From contig NZ_AUML01000029.1 of NCBI RefSeq assembly GCF_000430665.1, positions 1-64,000 on the forward strand: DNA of 64,000 bases, written 5' to 3'. Made by a program: the position numbers and the translations under genes. This document shows, in pieces, positions 53,611-64,000 of the stretch (positions are counted from its first letter, which is position 1; each line of letters starts with the position of its first letter). Under the pieces are notes generated by a model. It saw only the letters and a list, made by a program, of their open reading frames with translations, had not been told where the DNA came from and ran no database searches. The stretch comes from Aquimarina muelleri DSM 19832. Lineage in GTDB: Bacteria; Bacteroidota; Bacteroidia; Flavobacteriales; Flavobacteriaceae.

Positions 53611-54127
53611 ATATTAATTGATATAAAAATTCATCTTTATAGGTGTCTTTTACCAAATTCCAGTCTTTTTTAACACCTACTTTATTAAAACCTTGATTCT
53701 CGAATAACTTTATACTTATTATATTATCTTCAGAAATATTAGCATATAATTGATGTAAATTAAGGTGCGTAAAACCATAATTTACAACAAGCTGTAAAGC
53801 CTCTGCTCCATAACCACTACCCCTATTTTCTTTTTCCGCTATTAAAATACCTATTCCAGCTCTATTATGAGCAGGGCAAAAATCAAACAAATCAATCAAA
53901 CCTAAAGCTGCATGATCATTAGAGCAAATAACTAATCGTAATTGTTTTACTTCGTAAATATCTTTATGAGAATTCTCGAGGTATTGTTTGATCAAAAACC
54001 TGGAGTATGGTGTTTGCGTAGAGCTCATTTCCCAAATTTGCTCGTCATTCTCTATAACATATACAAAATCAAGATCCTCTGGCTCTAAAGCTCGTAAATA
54101 AATATTTTCTCCTTTTAATGTCACCAT
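53600..54127 (-). CDS. GNAT-family acetyltransferase (RimJ/RimL type)
   Basis: 175 residues: GENIYLRALEPEDLDFVYVIENDEQIW at the start, ALGLIDLFDFCPAHNRAGIGI, the acetyl-CoA loop AEKENRGSGYGAEALQLVV, and LHQLYANISEDNIISIKLFENQGF. These features match the RimJ-type group that acetylates ribosomal or other protein N termini. Substrate unknown. It overlaps mltG by 11 bases and dapF by seven, so it is in the same operon. The window's dapF-GNAT-mltG order is one I recall from other flavobacteria. Confidence 0.86.
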   Translation of the reverse strand: MVTLKGENIYLRALEPEDLDFVYVIENDEQIWEMSSTQTPYSRFLIKQYLENSHKDIYEVKQLRLVICSNDHAALGLIDLFDFCPAHNRAGIGILIAEKENRGSGYGAEALQLVVNYGFTHLNLHQLYANISEDNIISIKLFENQGFNKVGVKKDWNLVKDTYKDEFLYQLIYVH

Positions 54128-54906
54128 TCAATCTCTCCTTTAAAAACTTGTTTTGCAGGACCTATCAAAAAAATATTTTCATATCCGTTTTCCGTTTCTT
54201 GAAAAGTAACTTTTAACTCTCCTCCTAATGTATTAACAACAACCTCTTGCCTATCTGTTAAATTTGTAGCATGCATAGAAAGTGCTACCGCAGTAACACC
54301 TGTACCACAAGATAGTGTTTCATCCTCTACCCCGCGCTCATAAGTGCGTACATCAAACACACCATCCTGTTTCTTTTCTACAAAATTTACATTACTACCC
54401 TTTTCAAAATAAGGAGCCCCATTTCTAATCTTTCTACCTATATTCTTAACATCATAATTAGCTAATTCTCTAACCATTGTCACATGATGAGGAGAACCTG
54501 TATCTAAAAACAAGTGTGTATCAAATTTTTCTATCAAGGAGACATTTTGCATCTGTAAATGCACCAGATCTTTTTTGATTGTGGCCTTATGCGGACCATC
54601 AATCGCTGTAAAAGTGGCAGTATCACTTATAACACCTAAATAAGCTGCAAAAGCTACTAAACACCTTCCTCCATTCCCACACATTGAACTCTCTTTTCCA
54701 TCGGCATTAAAATACACCATTGTAAAATCATCTTGTTCATTATTAGGTAATTCCAAAAGCATTAAACCATCTGCTCCTATCCCAAATTTTCTGTCACAAA
54801 GTCTAGCGAATAATTTGGTATCATTTTTGGTTAATATTGATTGTCGGTTATCAATGATAACAAAATCATTACCCGTTCCTTGGTATTTATAAAAAGTGAG
54901 CATCAT
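54121..54906 (-). CDS. dapF: Diaminopimelate epimerase
   Basis: Interconverts LL- and meso-diaminopimelate for lysine and peptidoglycan. 261 residues with both active-site cysteines: SSMCGNGGRCLVAFA (Cys76) and ETLSCGTGVTAVALS (Cys200), plus TGNDFVIIDNRQ and SPHHVTMV. Length slightly below the usual 270, normal for Bacteroidota. First gene of the dapF-GNAT-mltG operon, with a TACCTTTG box 21 bases upstream. The DapA gene of the same pathway is at 37971-38846. Confidence 0.95.
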   Translation of the reverse strand: MMLTFYKYQGTGNDFVIIDNRQSILTKNDTKLFARLCDRKFGIGADGLMLLELPNNEQDDFTMVYFNADGKESSMCGNGGRCLVAFAAYLGVISDTATFTAIDGPHKATIKKDLVHLQMQNVSLIEKFDTHLFLDTGSPHHVTMVRELANYDVKNIGRKIRNGAPYFEKGSNVNFVEKKQDGVFDVRTYERGVEDETLSCGTGVTAVALSMHATNLTDRQEVVVNTLGGELKVTFQETENGYENIFLIGPAKQVFKGEIEW

Positions 54907-54926
54907 TATTTATTCAATTAGCAGGG

Positions 54927-54934
54927 CAAAGGTA
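54927..54934 (-). promoter_or_regulatory. -7 box of the dapF operon
   Basis: The minus strand reads TACCTTTG, an exact TAnnTTTG. A TTTTG lies 16 bases further upstream (54955-54951 on the minus strand), a slightly short but plausible -33. Confidence 0.55.
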
Positions 54935-55071
54935 CAAAAGAATGTTGATACAAAATCGTTGTTACTTGCGAGTTAAATATCATAAAAAAGTATACTATAA
55001 TTGTAATTTTAAAAGTTAATAACAGTCTATAATAAAGTAATACTAGTTAAATCATAAAAAAAGAAAAAAAT

Positions 55072-56487
55072 ATGAAAAGATTTTTGAGTTTATTGGTTGT
55101 AGCTATCCTTTCAGGAATGTTTACTCTAGGAGGATACAAAATGTTTTTAGAGACCGAAACTGTTGTTGTTAAAGAAAGTGAATCCAAACCAAATGTAATC
55201 CCAACAAGTTATACTGTTACAAACAGCAATACAGCTTTACCAGTATCTAGTATTGACTTTAGCCTAGCGGCAGAAAAAACTGTAAACGCTGTAGTACATG
55301 TTAAACAATATGGCATTTCTCGCACACCAAGAAATCTAATGGAGTTCTTTAGAAATGGAGGAACACAAGAAAGACGAATTCAAGGTGCTGGATCTGGAGT
55401 TATCATTACCGAGGATGGATATATAGTAACCAATAATCATGTAATTGAAGGTGCTACTGATCTAGAGATAACATTGAACAATAATAAATCCTACAAAGCC
55501 AAAATAGTTGGTACCGCTCCACAATCTGACATTGCATTAATCAAAATTGATGCAGATGAAAAATTGTCTTACATCCCTTTTGGAGACTCCAATTCTGCTA
55601 AAATAGGAGAATGGGTACTTGCGGTAGGAAACCCTTTTAACCTTACCTCTACCGTAACAGCTGGAATAATTAGTGCTAAATCCAGAGATTTAGACGAGTC
55701 TGACGACAAAATCCAATCTTTTATACAAACAGATGCAGCTATTAACCCTGGAAACAGTGGTGGTGCATTAGTAAACACCAGAGGAGAATTAATAGGGATT
55801 AACACTGCTATAACATCTCAAACAGGAAGCTACGTAGGGTATGCATTTGCCGTACCATCTAACAATGCTAAAAAAATCATAGATGACATCATAGAGTTTG
55901 GAGGTGTACAACGTGGTATATTAGGTATAACTGGTGGCACCATAAATCCAAAAGCCATGGAGGAATATGACATCCCTGTTTCGCAAGGTGTTTTTGTATC
56001 TTCTGTTGCAGAAAACAGTGGTGCTAAAAAAGCTGGTTTATTAGAAGGCGATGTTATCAAAGAAATAGATGGATTACCTATTAGAAAATTTGCAGATTTA
56101 ACAGGTTATGTAAATAGCAAAAGACCTAAAGATATTATAAACGTAAAAATTTTAAGAAAAAGAAAAGAATTAGTTTTGCCAGTTACTTTGTCTAAATATA
56201 AAATTCAAAAGTATAATATCGATGATGTAGGCGTTGAGGTAATGAATCCTCCAAAAGATTATTTAAAAAATTTCAATCTAGATCATGGAGTTGTAATTAG
56301 TAAAGCACTAAGTTCTCGAATGAAAAGATATAACCTCGAAGGGCTTATTATTAGTGAAATAGATGGGAAAAAAGTAAAAAATGTTATTGATGTAAAAGAG
56401 ATATTAGACAACAAATATAAAGACGAAGACATCACCATTAGTCTGGTAGATAGAAATGGCAAAAAAAGAGAATTTGTATTTCAATAA
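55072..56487 (+). CDS. Do/HtrA-family serine endoprotease
   Basis: Periplasmic protease and chaperone for misfolded envelope proteins. 471 residues: N-terminal signal or anchor segment (about 3-22), trypsin-like domain with His123 in NNHVIEGA, Asp153 in SDIALIKID, and Ser229 in NPGNSGGALVN, then two PDZ domains (about 275-370 and 380-470), the first with VFVSSVAENSGAKKAGLLEGDVI. All three catalytic residues are kept. Resembles DegP/DegQ. Single gene with a good terminator downstream. In this phylum it is usually essential for stress survival, not shown here. Confidence 0.95.
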   Translation: MKRFLSLLVVAILSGMFTLGGYKMFLETETVVVKESESKPNVIPTSYTVTNSNTALPVSSIDFSLAAEKTVNAVVHVKQYGISRTPRNLMEFFRNGGTQERRIQGAGSGVIITEDGYIVTNNHVIEGATDLEITLNNNKSYKAKIVGTAPQSDIALIKIDADEKLSYIPFGDSNSAKIGEWVLAVGNPFNLTSTVTAGIISAKSRDLDESDDKIQSFIQTDAAINPGNSGGALVNTRGELIGINTAITSQTGSYVGYAFAVPSNNAKKIIDDIIEFGGVQRGILGITGGTINPKAMEEYDIPVSQGVFVSSVAENSGAKKAGLLEGDVIKEIDGLPIRKFADLTGYVNSKRPKDIINVKILRKRKELVLPVTLSKYKIQKYNIDDVGVEVMNPPKDYLKNFNLDHGVVISKALSSRMKRYNLEGLIISEIDGKKVKNVIDVKEILDNKYKDEDITISLVDRNGKKREFVFQ

Positions 56488-56514
56488 TCCGTAATAAATC
56501 TTAGTAAAAAAAAG

Positions 56515-56553
56515 AAAATCTCATTACTTAAAAAAAGTAATGAGATTTTTTTT
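56515..56553 (+). terminator. Terminator after htrA
   Basis: A perfect 15-bp stem, AAAATCTCATTACTT at 56515-56529 with its complement at 56535-56549, then T8. Confidence 0.9.
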
Positions 56554-56586
56554 CATAAAAGGTTTCACGAAAACGTTTGAAATATA

Positions 56587-56594
56587 TACTTTTG
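56587..56594 (+). promoter_or_regulatory. -7 box of gap
   Basis: TACTTTTG followed by CA, an exact TAnnTTTG, 34 bases ahead of the start. The closest TTG (56577-56579) is too near, so the -33 is unclear. Confidence 0.55.
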
Positions 56595-56628
56595 CACGAA
56601 ATTTCAAGACTGTAAAACACAACATATT

Positions 56629-58077
56629 ATGAGCTCTAACGAAGTTTATGAAAAAGAATTAGCCTTTCAGGCAGACAGACGTCGCGCCACAGTTGCATTC
56701 ATCAAGACTGTAAGCGATCTCTGGTACGACAACTCTATAGAGTTAGTACTTTTCCGAAATCAATTAATTGATAAAAATGTAAGTGAGATTATTAATCTAC
56801 ACGAATATGCTGGTGAGTTTGTACAAAAACCAATTTCTATTTTTGATTCTGTAGAAATTGCACAAGCTATTAAGCTAATGAATCTACCTCCTTCAAAATT
56901 GGATATAGGTAAACTTACATACGAGTATCATTTAGCTAGCGAAGAATACAACTCTATAAATGGGTTTGTACAAGATAAGCTAAAAGATGCTAAAAAATTC
57001 CAGCCTATCTCACCTAAGAATGTAGTTCTTTATGGATTTGGCCGAATCGGTCGTTTAGTAGCTAGAGAGTTAATGACTATTACCGGAAAAGGAAGTCAAT
57101 TAAGACTTAGAGCTATTGTTACACGAGGTGCAATTACTCAAGACATTTTAGAAAAAAGAGCTTCTTTACTTCGTAGTGACTCTGTACATGGAGATTTTGC
57201 TGGTACAGTAGAAACAGATCTGGCAAATAATGCTCTTATAATAAATGGTACTACAGTAAAAATTATTAGTGCTAATAATCCTGAAGATATAGACTACACT
57301 AGTTACGGTATAAAAAACGCCTTAGTTATTGACAATACTGGTGCCTTTAGAGATAAAGAAGCCTTAAATAGACATCTTTTAGCAAAAGGAGTTGATAAAG
57401 TATTACTTACTGCTCCAGGAAAAGGGATACCTAATATTGTTCATGGAGTAAATCATAAAGATCATGATCCTGATAAAGTAGATATATTTTCTGCAGCATC
57501 TTGTACAACCAATGCTATTACGCCTATTTTACAAGCGGTAGACGAAAGTTTCGGTGTCATTAATGGACACTTAGAGACAATTCATGCATATACCAACGAT
57601 CAGAATTTGGTAGACAATATGCATAGCAAATATCGAAGAGGTCGTGCAGCAGCATTAAACATGGTAATTACCGAAACAGGAGCAGGGCAAGCAGTATCCA
57701 AAGCATTACCTAACTTTGAAGGTAAATTAACCTCTAACGCTATTCGAGTTCCTGTACCTAATGGATCCTTAGCTATTCTAAACCTTAATTTAGAAAAGAA
57801 AACCTCTAAAGAAAGTATGAATGCTATAATAAAAAAATACGCATTAGAAGGAAGTCTTGTTGAACAAATAAAATACTCACTAGACAATGAGTTAGTCTCT
57901 AGTGATATTATTGGTTCATCCGCACCTTCTATCTACGATAGTAATGCTACTATAGTAGATTCGAAAGGACATAATACTGTTTTATATGTTTGGTATGATA
58001 ATGAATATGGATATAGTCATCAAGTAATAAGACTATCAAAATACATCGCCAAAGTGAGACGTTTTACTTATTATTAA
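56629..58077 (+). CDS. gap: Glyceraldehyde-3-phosphate dehydrogenase, long form
   Basis: Central enzyme of glycolysis and gluconeogenesis. 482 residues, about 145 longer than the usual 335. The classic enzyme begins near residue 130 with KNVVLYGFGRIGRLVARELM (NAD motif); the active-site cysteine is Cys292 in SAASCTTNAITPI, with the histidine in the ETIHAYT segment and the substrate loop RRGRAAALNM. The N-terminal extension (DRRRATVAFIKTVSDLWYDNSIELVL and following) is a helical domain known from Bacteroidota and some plant-like forms. No membrane or signal features. Ends at a perfect palindromic terminator. Confidence 0.95.
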   Translation: MSSNEVYEKELAFQADRRRATVAFIKTVSDLWYDNSIELVLFRNQLIDKNVSEIINLHEYAGEFVQKPISIFDSVEIAQAIKLMNLPPSKLDIGKLTYEYHLASEEYNSINGFVQDKLKDAKKFQPISPKNVVLYGFGRIGRLVARELMTITGKGSQLRLRAIVTRGAITQDILEKRASLLRSDSVHGDFAGTVETDLANNALIINGTTVKIISANNPEDIDYTSYGIKNALVIDNTGAFRDKEALNRHLLAKGVDKVLLTAPGKGIPNIVHGVNHKDHDPDKVDIFSAASCTTNAITPILQAVDESFGVINGHLETIHAYTNDQNLVDNMHSKYRRGRAAALNMVITETGAGQAVSKALPNFEGKLTSNAIRVPVPNGSLAILNLNLEKKTSKESMNAIIKKYALEGSLVEQIKYSLDNELVSSDIIGSSAPSIYDSNATIVDSKGHNTVLYVWYDNEYGYSHQVIRLSKYIAKVRRFTYY

Positions 58078-58095
58078 TAAAAACGTACCCTAAAA

Positions 58096-58149
58096 TTTAA
58101 AAATAGATAAAGTCGTTATTGTACAATAACGACTTTATCTATTTTTAAA
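58096..58149. terminator. 54-bp perfect palindrome after gap
   Basis: The left half 58096-58122 and the right half 58123-58149 are perfect reverse complements with no spacer; the stem holds AGTCGTTATTG, and T5 ends the right arm. It acts as a very strong terminator on either strand and may also be a repeat or processing structure. Confidence 0.75.
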
Positions 58150-58431
58150 ATCCAATAAAAAGCTTTTTTTAAGAGCTATTTTAAGATAATTTAAAATCTT
58201 AATCCCCTGTAAATTAATTCTAAAAATGCTCCTTCACAAGTTCTAACAAAAAAAACTTTATAATCACTTACAATATCGTACATTTATTGGCGTTACAGAA
58301 GAAATTAATAACCATAAACAAAAGATATATAGTTCCCCTTATAATACAAGCAATTAGTTATTTTATTTCATAATTACTACCGCATACCATAAGGATATTA
58401 TATCCGACCATTAAAAATCAAGATTATCAAT
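58150..58431. other. AT-rich spacer ahead of the coiled-coil membrane gene
   Basis: About 280 bases with no reading frame. GGATAT-T-ATATCC (about 58393-58405) is a short palindrome near the gene. A promoter must lie here, but no exact box was found. Confidence 0.35.
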
Positions 58432-59049
58432 ATGAAATTATTAAAGTATCTATTAGTTTTACCCCTACTCCTATTCTTTTTTGAAAAAACATATGCTCAA
58501 GAAAATAATATCAGTGTGGATAGTGCATTACAACAAGAAAAGATTGAAGGGCAATTTGATATCGTAATAAAAAAATCTGGAAAGTTTCAAGAATACAAAG
58601 TAGTTAAGCTTATTTGGTTAAATAAACTTAAATCAAACACTGTAGATACTATTAAAACATTAGAATCTAAATTAAACACCTCTAACCTTAAAATTACAGA
58701 ACAAAAATCAACTATAACAGAGCTTGAAGAATCTCTTGCCAAAACAAATGATAATCTTTCTACCATTACACTAGAAAAAGATAGCATTAGTTTTTTTGGA
58801 ATAGCTCTAACGAAGTCTAGCTACAAAACCATGATGTGGGTCATTATTGGTATTCTTTTAGGTCTATTAGGCTTCTTTATATATAAATTCAAAAACAGTA
58901 ATTCAATTACTTTAGAAGCCAGAAAAGCTTTAGACGAAACTGAAGCAGAATTTGAAGATCATAGACGCAGAGCATTAGAAAGAGAACAAAAAGTAATGCG
59001 TAAACTTCAGGACGAAATCAATAAACAACGTAAAACAGGAACTAAGTAA
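58432..59049 (+). CDS. Coiled-coil membrane protein of unknown function, upstream of trmD
   Basis: 205 residues in distinct parts: signal peptide (1-22, cleavage after T-Y-A), a short folded region, a coiled coil at about 68-112 (KTLESKLNTSNLKITEQKS and following), a transmembrane helix at 134-152 (WVIIGILLGLLGFF), and a charged helical cytoplasmic tail (160-200, EAEFEDHRRRALEREQKVM). The layout puts the coiled coil outside and the second helix inside, as in small cell-division or stalk-type proteins. It lies 66 bases ahead of trmD; related proteins in flavobacteria are misnamed 'tRNA methyltransferase' for this reason. Function unknown. Confidence 0.75.
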   Translation: MKLLKYLLVLPLLLFFFEKTYAQENNISVDSALQQEKIEGQFDIVIKKSGKFQEYKVVKLIWLNKLKSNTVDTIKTLESKLNTSNLKITEQKSTITELEESLAKTNDNLSTITLEKDSISFFGIALTKSSYKTMMWVIIGILLGLLGFFIYKFKNSNSITLEARKALDETEAEFEDHRRRALEREQKVMRKLQDEINKQRKTGTK

Positions 59050-59115
59050 TTTTAATTTCTAGATTTTGACTATATTCTTTTGCATCTTTGCAACCATTAA
59101 TGAATTTGATGAAAG

Positions 59116-59793
59116 ATGCGTATAGACATTATTACAGTAGTACCAGATATTTTAAAAAGCCCTTTTCAAGCTTCTATAATGAAGCGATCTATAGACAAAG
59201 GATTAGTAGAAGTAAATCTGCATAATTTAAGAGATTACACAGACACTAATTACAAACAAGTAGATGATTATCAATTTGGAGGAGGGGCTGGCATGGTGAT
59301 GATGATTGAGCCTATTGATAAATGTATCTCTAAATTAAAATCAGAAAGAGATTATGACGAAATAATATATATGACTCCTGATGGCAATACCTTAAACCAA
59401 AGTATTGCAAATCAATTATCCCTAAAAGGCAACTTAATTATTCTTTGTGGACATTATAAAGGTGTAGACCAAAGAGTAAGAGACCATTTTATTACCAAAG
59501 AAATATCTATTGGAGACTATGTTCTTTCTGGTGGCGAACTAGGAGCTTTAATCTTATGCGACGCCATTATCCGACTAATTCCTGGAGTACTTGGCAATGA
59601 AACCTCTGCCTTAACAGATTCTTTTCAGGATAATTTATTAGCCCCTCCCATCTATACAAGACCTGCAGAATATAACGGATGGAAAGTACCTGATGTATTA
59701 ACATCTGGGAATTTTCCGAAAATAGAAACATGGAGAGAAGAACAAGCTTATCAAAGAACAAAAGAACGAAGACCCGATCTTCTAGAAGAATAA
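59116..59793 (+). CDS. trmD: tRNA (guanine-N1)-methyltransferase
   Basis: Methylates G37 of tRNAs next to the anticodon and so prevents +1 frameshifting. 225 residues with the SPOUT knot: [38 protein letters not shown], the cofactor loop [15 protein letters not shown] and [19 protein letters not shown], plus [22 protein letters not shown] and [17 protein letters not shown]. Length is normal. The usual partner rplS follows 165 bases later with its own promoter, so the two are not tightly joined here. Confidence 0.97.
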   Translation: MRIDIITVVPDILKSPFQASIMKRSIDKGLVEVNLHNLRDYTDTNYKQVDDYQFGGGAGMVMMIEPIDKCISKLKSERDYDEIIYMTPDGNTLNQSIANQLSLKGNLIILCGHYKGVDQRVRDHFITKEISIGDYVLSGGELGALILCDAIIRLIPGVLGNETSALTDSFQDNLLAPPIYTRPAEYNGWKVPDVLTSGNFPKIETWREEQAYQRTKERRPDLLEE

Positions 59794-59857
59794 CCGATAT
59801 TTTTACAAGACAACATATTTGAAAAATAGCCCTTATAAGAATTCAAACATAAAACAT

Positions 59858-59887
59858 TTGCTAATCATTAAATAATACTTACTTTTG
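59858..59887 (+). promoter_or_regulatory. Promoter of rplS
   Basis: TTG at 59858-59860, 19 bases, then TACTTTTG at 59880-59887: the full Bacteroidota -33/-7 pattern. The start codon lies about 70 bases further, leaving a leader of about 65 bases. Confidence 0.75.
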
Positions 59888-59958
59888 CACCCGATTAGAT
59901 TAACCTCTGGCGAAAATCGTGAATGTTATTTTAACAAAACCAAAGAAACTATATCAAA

Positions 59959-60309
59959 ATGGAAGATTTAGTAAAATTCGTGCAAAACGAATTTGTTGAA
60001 AAAAAAGAGATGGCTGAATTCTCTGCAGGAGATACCATCACTGTTTATTACGAAATTAAAGAAGGAAGTAAAACACGTACACAGTTCTTTAGAGGAGTTG
60101 TAATTCAAAGAAGAGGTTCTGGAGCTACTGAGACATTTACTATCAGAAAAATGTCTGGAACTATTGGTGTAGAACGTATTTTTCCTGTTAACCTACCAGC
60201 GCTTCAAAAAATTGAAGTAAATAAAAGAGGTAAAGTTCGTAGAGCTCGTATATTCTACTTTAGAGAACTTACTGGTAAAAAAGCTCGTATTAAAGAAAAA
60301 AGAAACTAA
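59959..60309 (+). CDS. rplS: 50S ribosomal protein L19
   Basis: 116 residues with the family pattern [56 protein letters not shown], and the basic tail [17 protein letters not shown]19 sits at the contact between the two ribosomal subunits. Normal length. It follows trmD as usual and ends with a strong terminator (60328-60361). Confidence 0.98.
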   Translation: MEDLVKFVQNEFVEKKEMAEFSAGDTITVYYEIKEGSKTRTQFFRGVVIQRRGSGATETFTIRKMSGTIGVERIFPVNLPALQKIEVNKRGKVRRARIFYFRELTGKKARIKEKRN

Positions 60310-60327
60310 TTTTTTCTTTAATAAATC

Positions 60328-60361
60328 AAAAAAGGATTGCCTATCAGCAATCCTTTTTTTT
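60328..60361 (+). terminator. Terminator after rplS
   Basis: AAAAGGATTGC pairs with GCAATCCTTTT around CTATCA, followed by T4 or more. Confidence 0.9.
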
Positions 60362-63227
<2,866 letters not shown>

Positions 63228-63249
63228 CAAAATTTTAAAATAAATAAAA

Positions 63250-63286
63250 AGGAGGCCGTCTAAAAAGTATTTAGGCGGTCTTTTTA
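63250..63286 (+). terminator. Terminator after icd
   Basis: GGCCGTCTAAA pairs, with two G-T wobbles, with TTTAGGCGGTC around AAGTA, then T5. Confidence 0.8.
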
Positions 63287-63423
63287 TTTACAAACCTTTC
63301 TCCTTAAAATAAAATATTTACTCTAATTCCTAACGGCATGCAACCTTTCCTTTTTTTAATTGTCAATACTTATAACAATAAATAAAAGTACTTTTAAGGA
63401 AATTTACAATCAAGCAAAACTAA

Positions 63424-63987
63424 TTGGAAACTAATATCCTTTATAGGCATAAAGATCTTGTAGAAAAAAGCAAATCTGGCGACAGGAATTCACAGTACCA
63501 GTTATATGAGCTTTATGTGGATGCCATGTATAATGTAAGCATCCGTATACTTGGCATAAAAGAAGATGCAGAGGATATTGTACAGGATAGTTTTGTAGAA
63601 GCGTTTAAAAACTTAAAATCTTTCAGATATGAAAGTACTTTTGGATCTTGGTTAAAAAGAATAGTAATTAATAAAAGTATAAACTATTTAAAAATAAAAA
63701 AAATACCCGTTACCTCTTTTGATTATCATGAATATAATATCAGTGAAGATATTAATGAACAAGATGAAGAAGGCATTAATGATTCTGTAAAAAGTAGAGA
63801 TATTTATAAAATAAAAAATGGTATTAAACATCTTCCTGACGGATATCGACAAATAATTAATCTCTATTTAATTGAAGGATATGACCATATAGAGATTGCT
63901 GAAATACTAGGTATTACTATTTCTACTTCTAAATCGCAATATCATAGGGCAAAGAAAAAATTAATTGAAATTATAAATACGTTATAA
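63424..63987 (+). CDS. RNA polymerase sigma factor, ECF type
   Basis: 187 residues: region 2 with YQLYELYVDAMYNVSIRI, EDAEDIVQDSFVEAF and the FRYESTFGSWLKRIVINKSINYLK helix (about 25-95), then region 4 with LPDGYRQIINLYLIEGYDHIEIAEILGITISTSKSQYHRAKKKL (about 135-185), which holds a helix-turn-helix. It directs RNA polymerase to a stress or envelope regulon. Starts at TTG 63424, as no ATG lies near. An ATG two bases past its stop (63990) begins a gene with M-D-D, typical of the anti-sigma gene that follows such factors. Confidence 0.92.
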   Translation: METNILYRHKDLVEKSKSGDRNSQYQLYELYVDAMYNVSIRILGIKEDAEDIVQDSFVEAFKNLKSFRYESTFGSWLKRIVINKSINYLKIKKIPVTSFDYHEYNISEDINEQDEEGINDSVKSRDIYKIKNGIKHLPDGYRQIINLYLIEGYDHIEIAEILGITISTSKSQYHRAKKKLIEIINTL

Positions 63988-63989
63988 AT

Positions 63990-64000
63990 ATGGATGATTT
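63990..64000 (+). CDS. Start of the next gene, cut by the window edge (probable anti-sigma partner)
   Basis: Only ATGGATGATTT is visible, two bases after the sigma factor stop. Gene order and the M-D-D start suggest the anti-sigma-like protein usual at this place. Three codons are too few to prove anything. Confidence 0.4.

Overview
The window looks like chromosomal DNA of a low-GC marine or soil bacterium of the Bacteroidota, family Flavobacteriaceae (an Aquimarina-like organism would fit; this is inference from gene content). The signs are: the Bacteroidota sigma-type -7 box TAnnTTTG upstream of many genes, the two-component pair RprX/RprY, the operon bamD-rpoZ-coaBC-DUF4835-recN, a monomeric isocitrate dehydrogenase, the long-form GAPDH, DUF6913 and DUF6503 proteins, and an IS1380-type transposase. 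Coding is compact. I recognised no tRNA, rRNA or CRISPR array.

Layout. 1-1840: accessory edge, with the 5' end of an IS1380-family element, a tiny membrane-protein gene and an orphan secreted protein. 1842-11643: yebC, glyA, fahA, a lipoprotein, then a cysteine-free Crp/Fnr regulator with a small membrane protein and a group III truncated haemoglobin, a bacillithiol-linked ytxJ, and clpB. 11730-17420: accessory stretch with a self-regulated TetR gene and a thioesterase sharing its operator, a small membrane protein, a lipoprotein histidine phosphatase, and a 590-residue curlin-repeat protein (candidate secreted functional amyloid) standing without csg assembly genes. 17513-26615: smpB, pcm, then a plus-strand run (oxidoreductase, 3-hydroxybutyryl-CoA dehydrogenase, M23 peptidase, DUF1015, yggS, exonuclease/GIY-YIG fusion, potassium channel with a zinc ribbon, miaA). 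26663-44502: a long minus-strand block of core genes (rprYX, coaE, YbbR, glycosyltransferase, fabI, recN, DUF4835, coaBC, rpoZ, bamD, dapA, DUF6913, a YhhN-like membrane protein, ligA, LOG, prmC, GNAT). 44632-51573: decayed LEA-like lipoprotein gene, ribD, HAD, EamA, yigZ, thioesterase, dnaA, LMW phosphatase, RsmI-like methyltransferase. 51581-54906: cell-wall genes (transglycosylase-like, mltG, GNAT, dapF). 55072-64000: htrA, gap, a coiled-coil membrane protein, trmD, rplS, icd, an ECF sigma factor and the start of the next gene.

How it fits together. Most of the window is housekeeping: envelope building (bamD, mltG, dapA, dapF, YbbR), CoA and riboflavin synthesis, DNA replication and repair (dnaA, ligA, recN), translation and RNA modification (smpB, prmC, rplS, trmD, miaA, yigZ) and protein quality control (clpB, htrA, pcm). 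The most distinctive material is the curlin-repeat protein, the palindrome-controlled small membrane protein/haemoglobin pair next to the Crp/Fnr gene, the two matching TetR operators, and several intergenic regions with unusually strong inverted repeats (17441-17472, 52226-52566, 58096-58149). Protein family names come from reading translated motifs; no database search was run.
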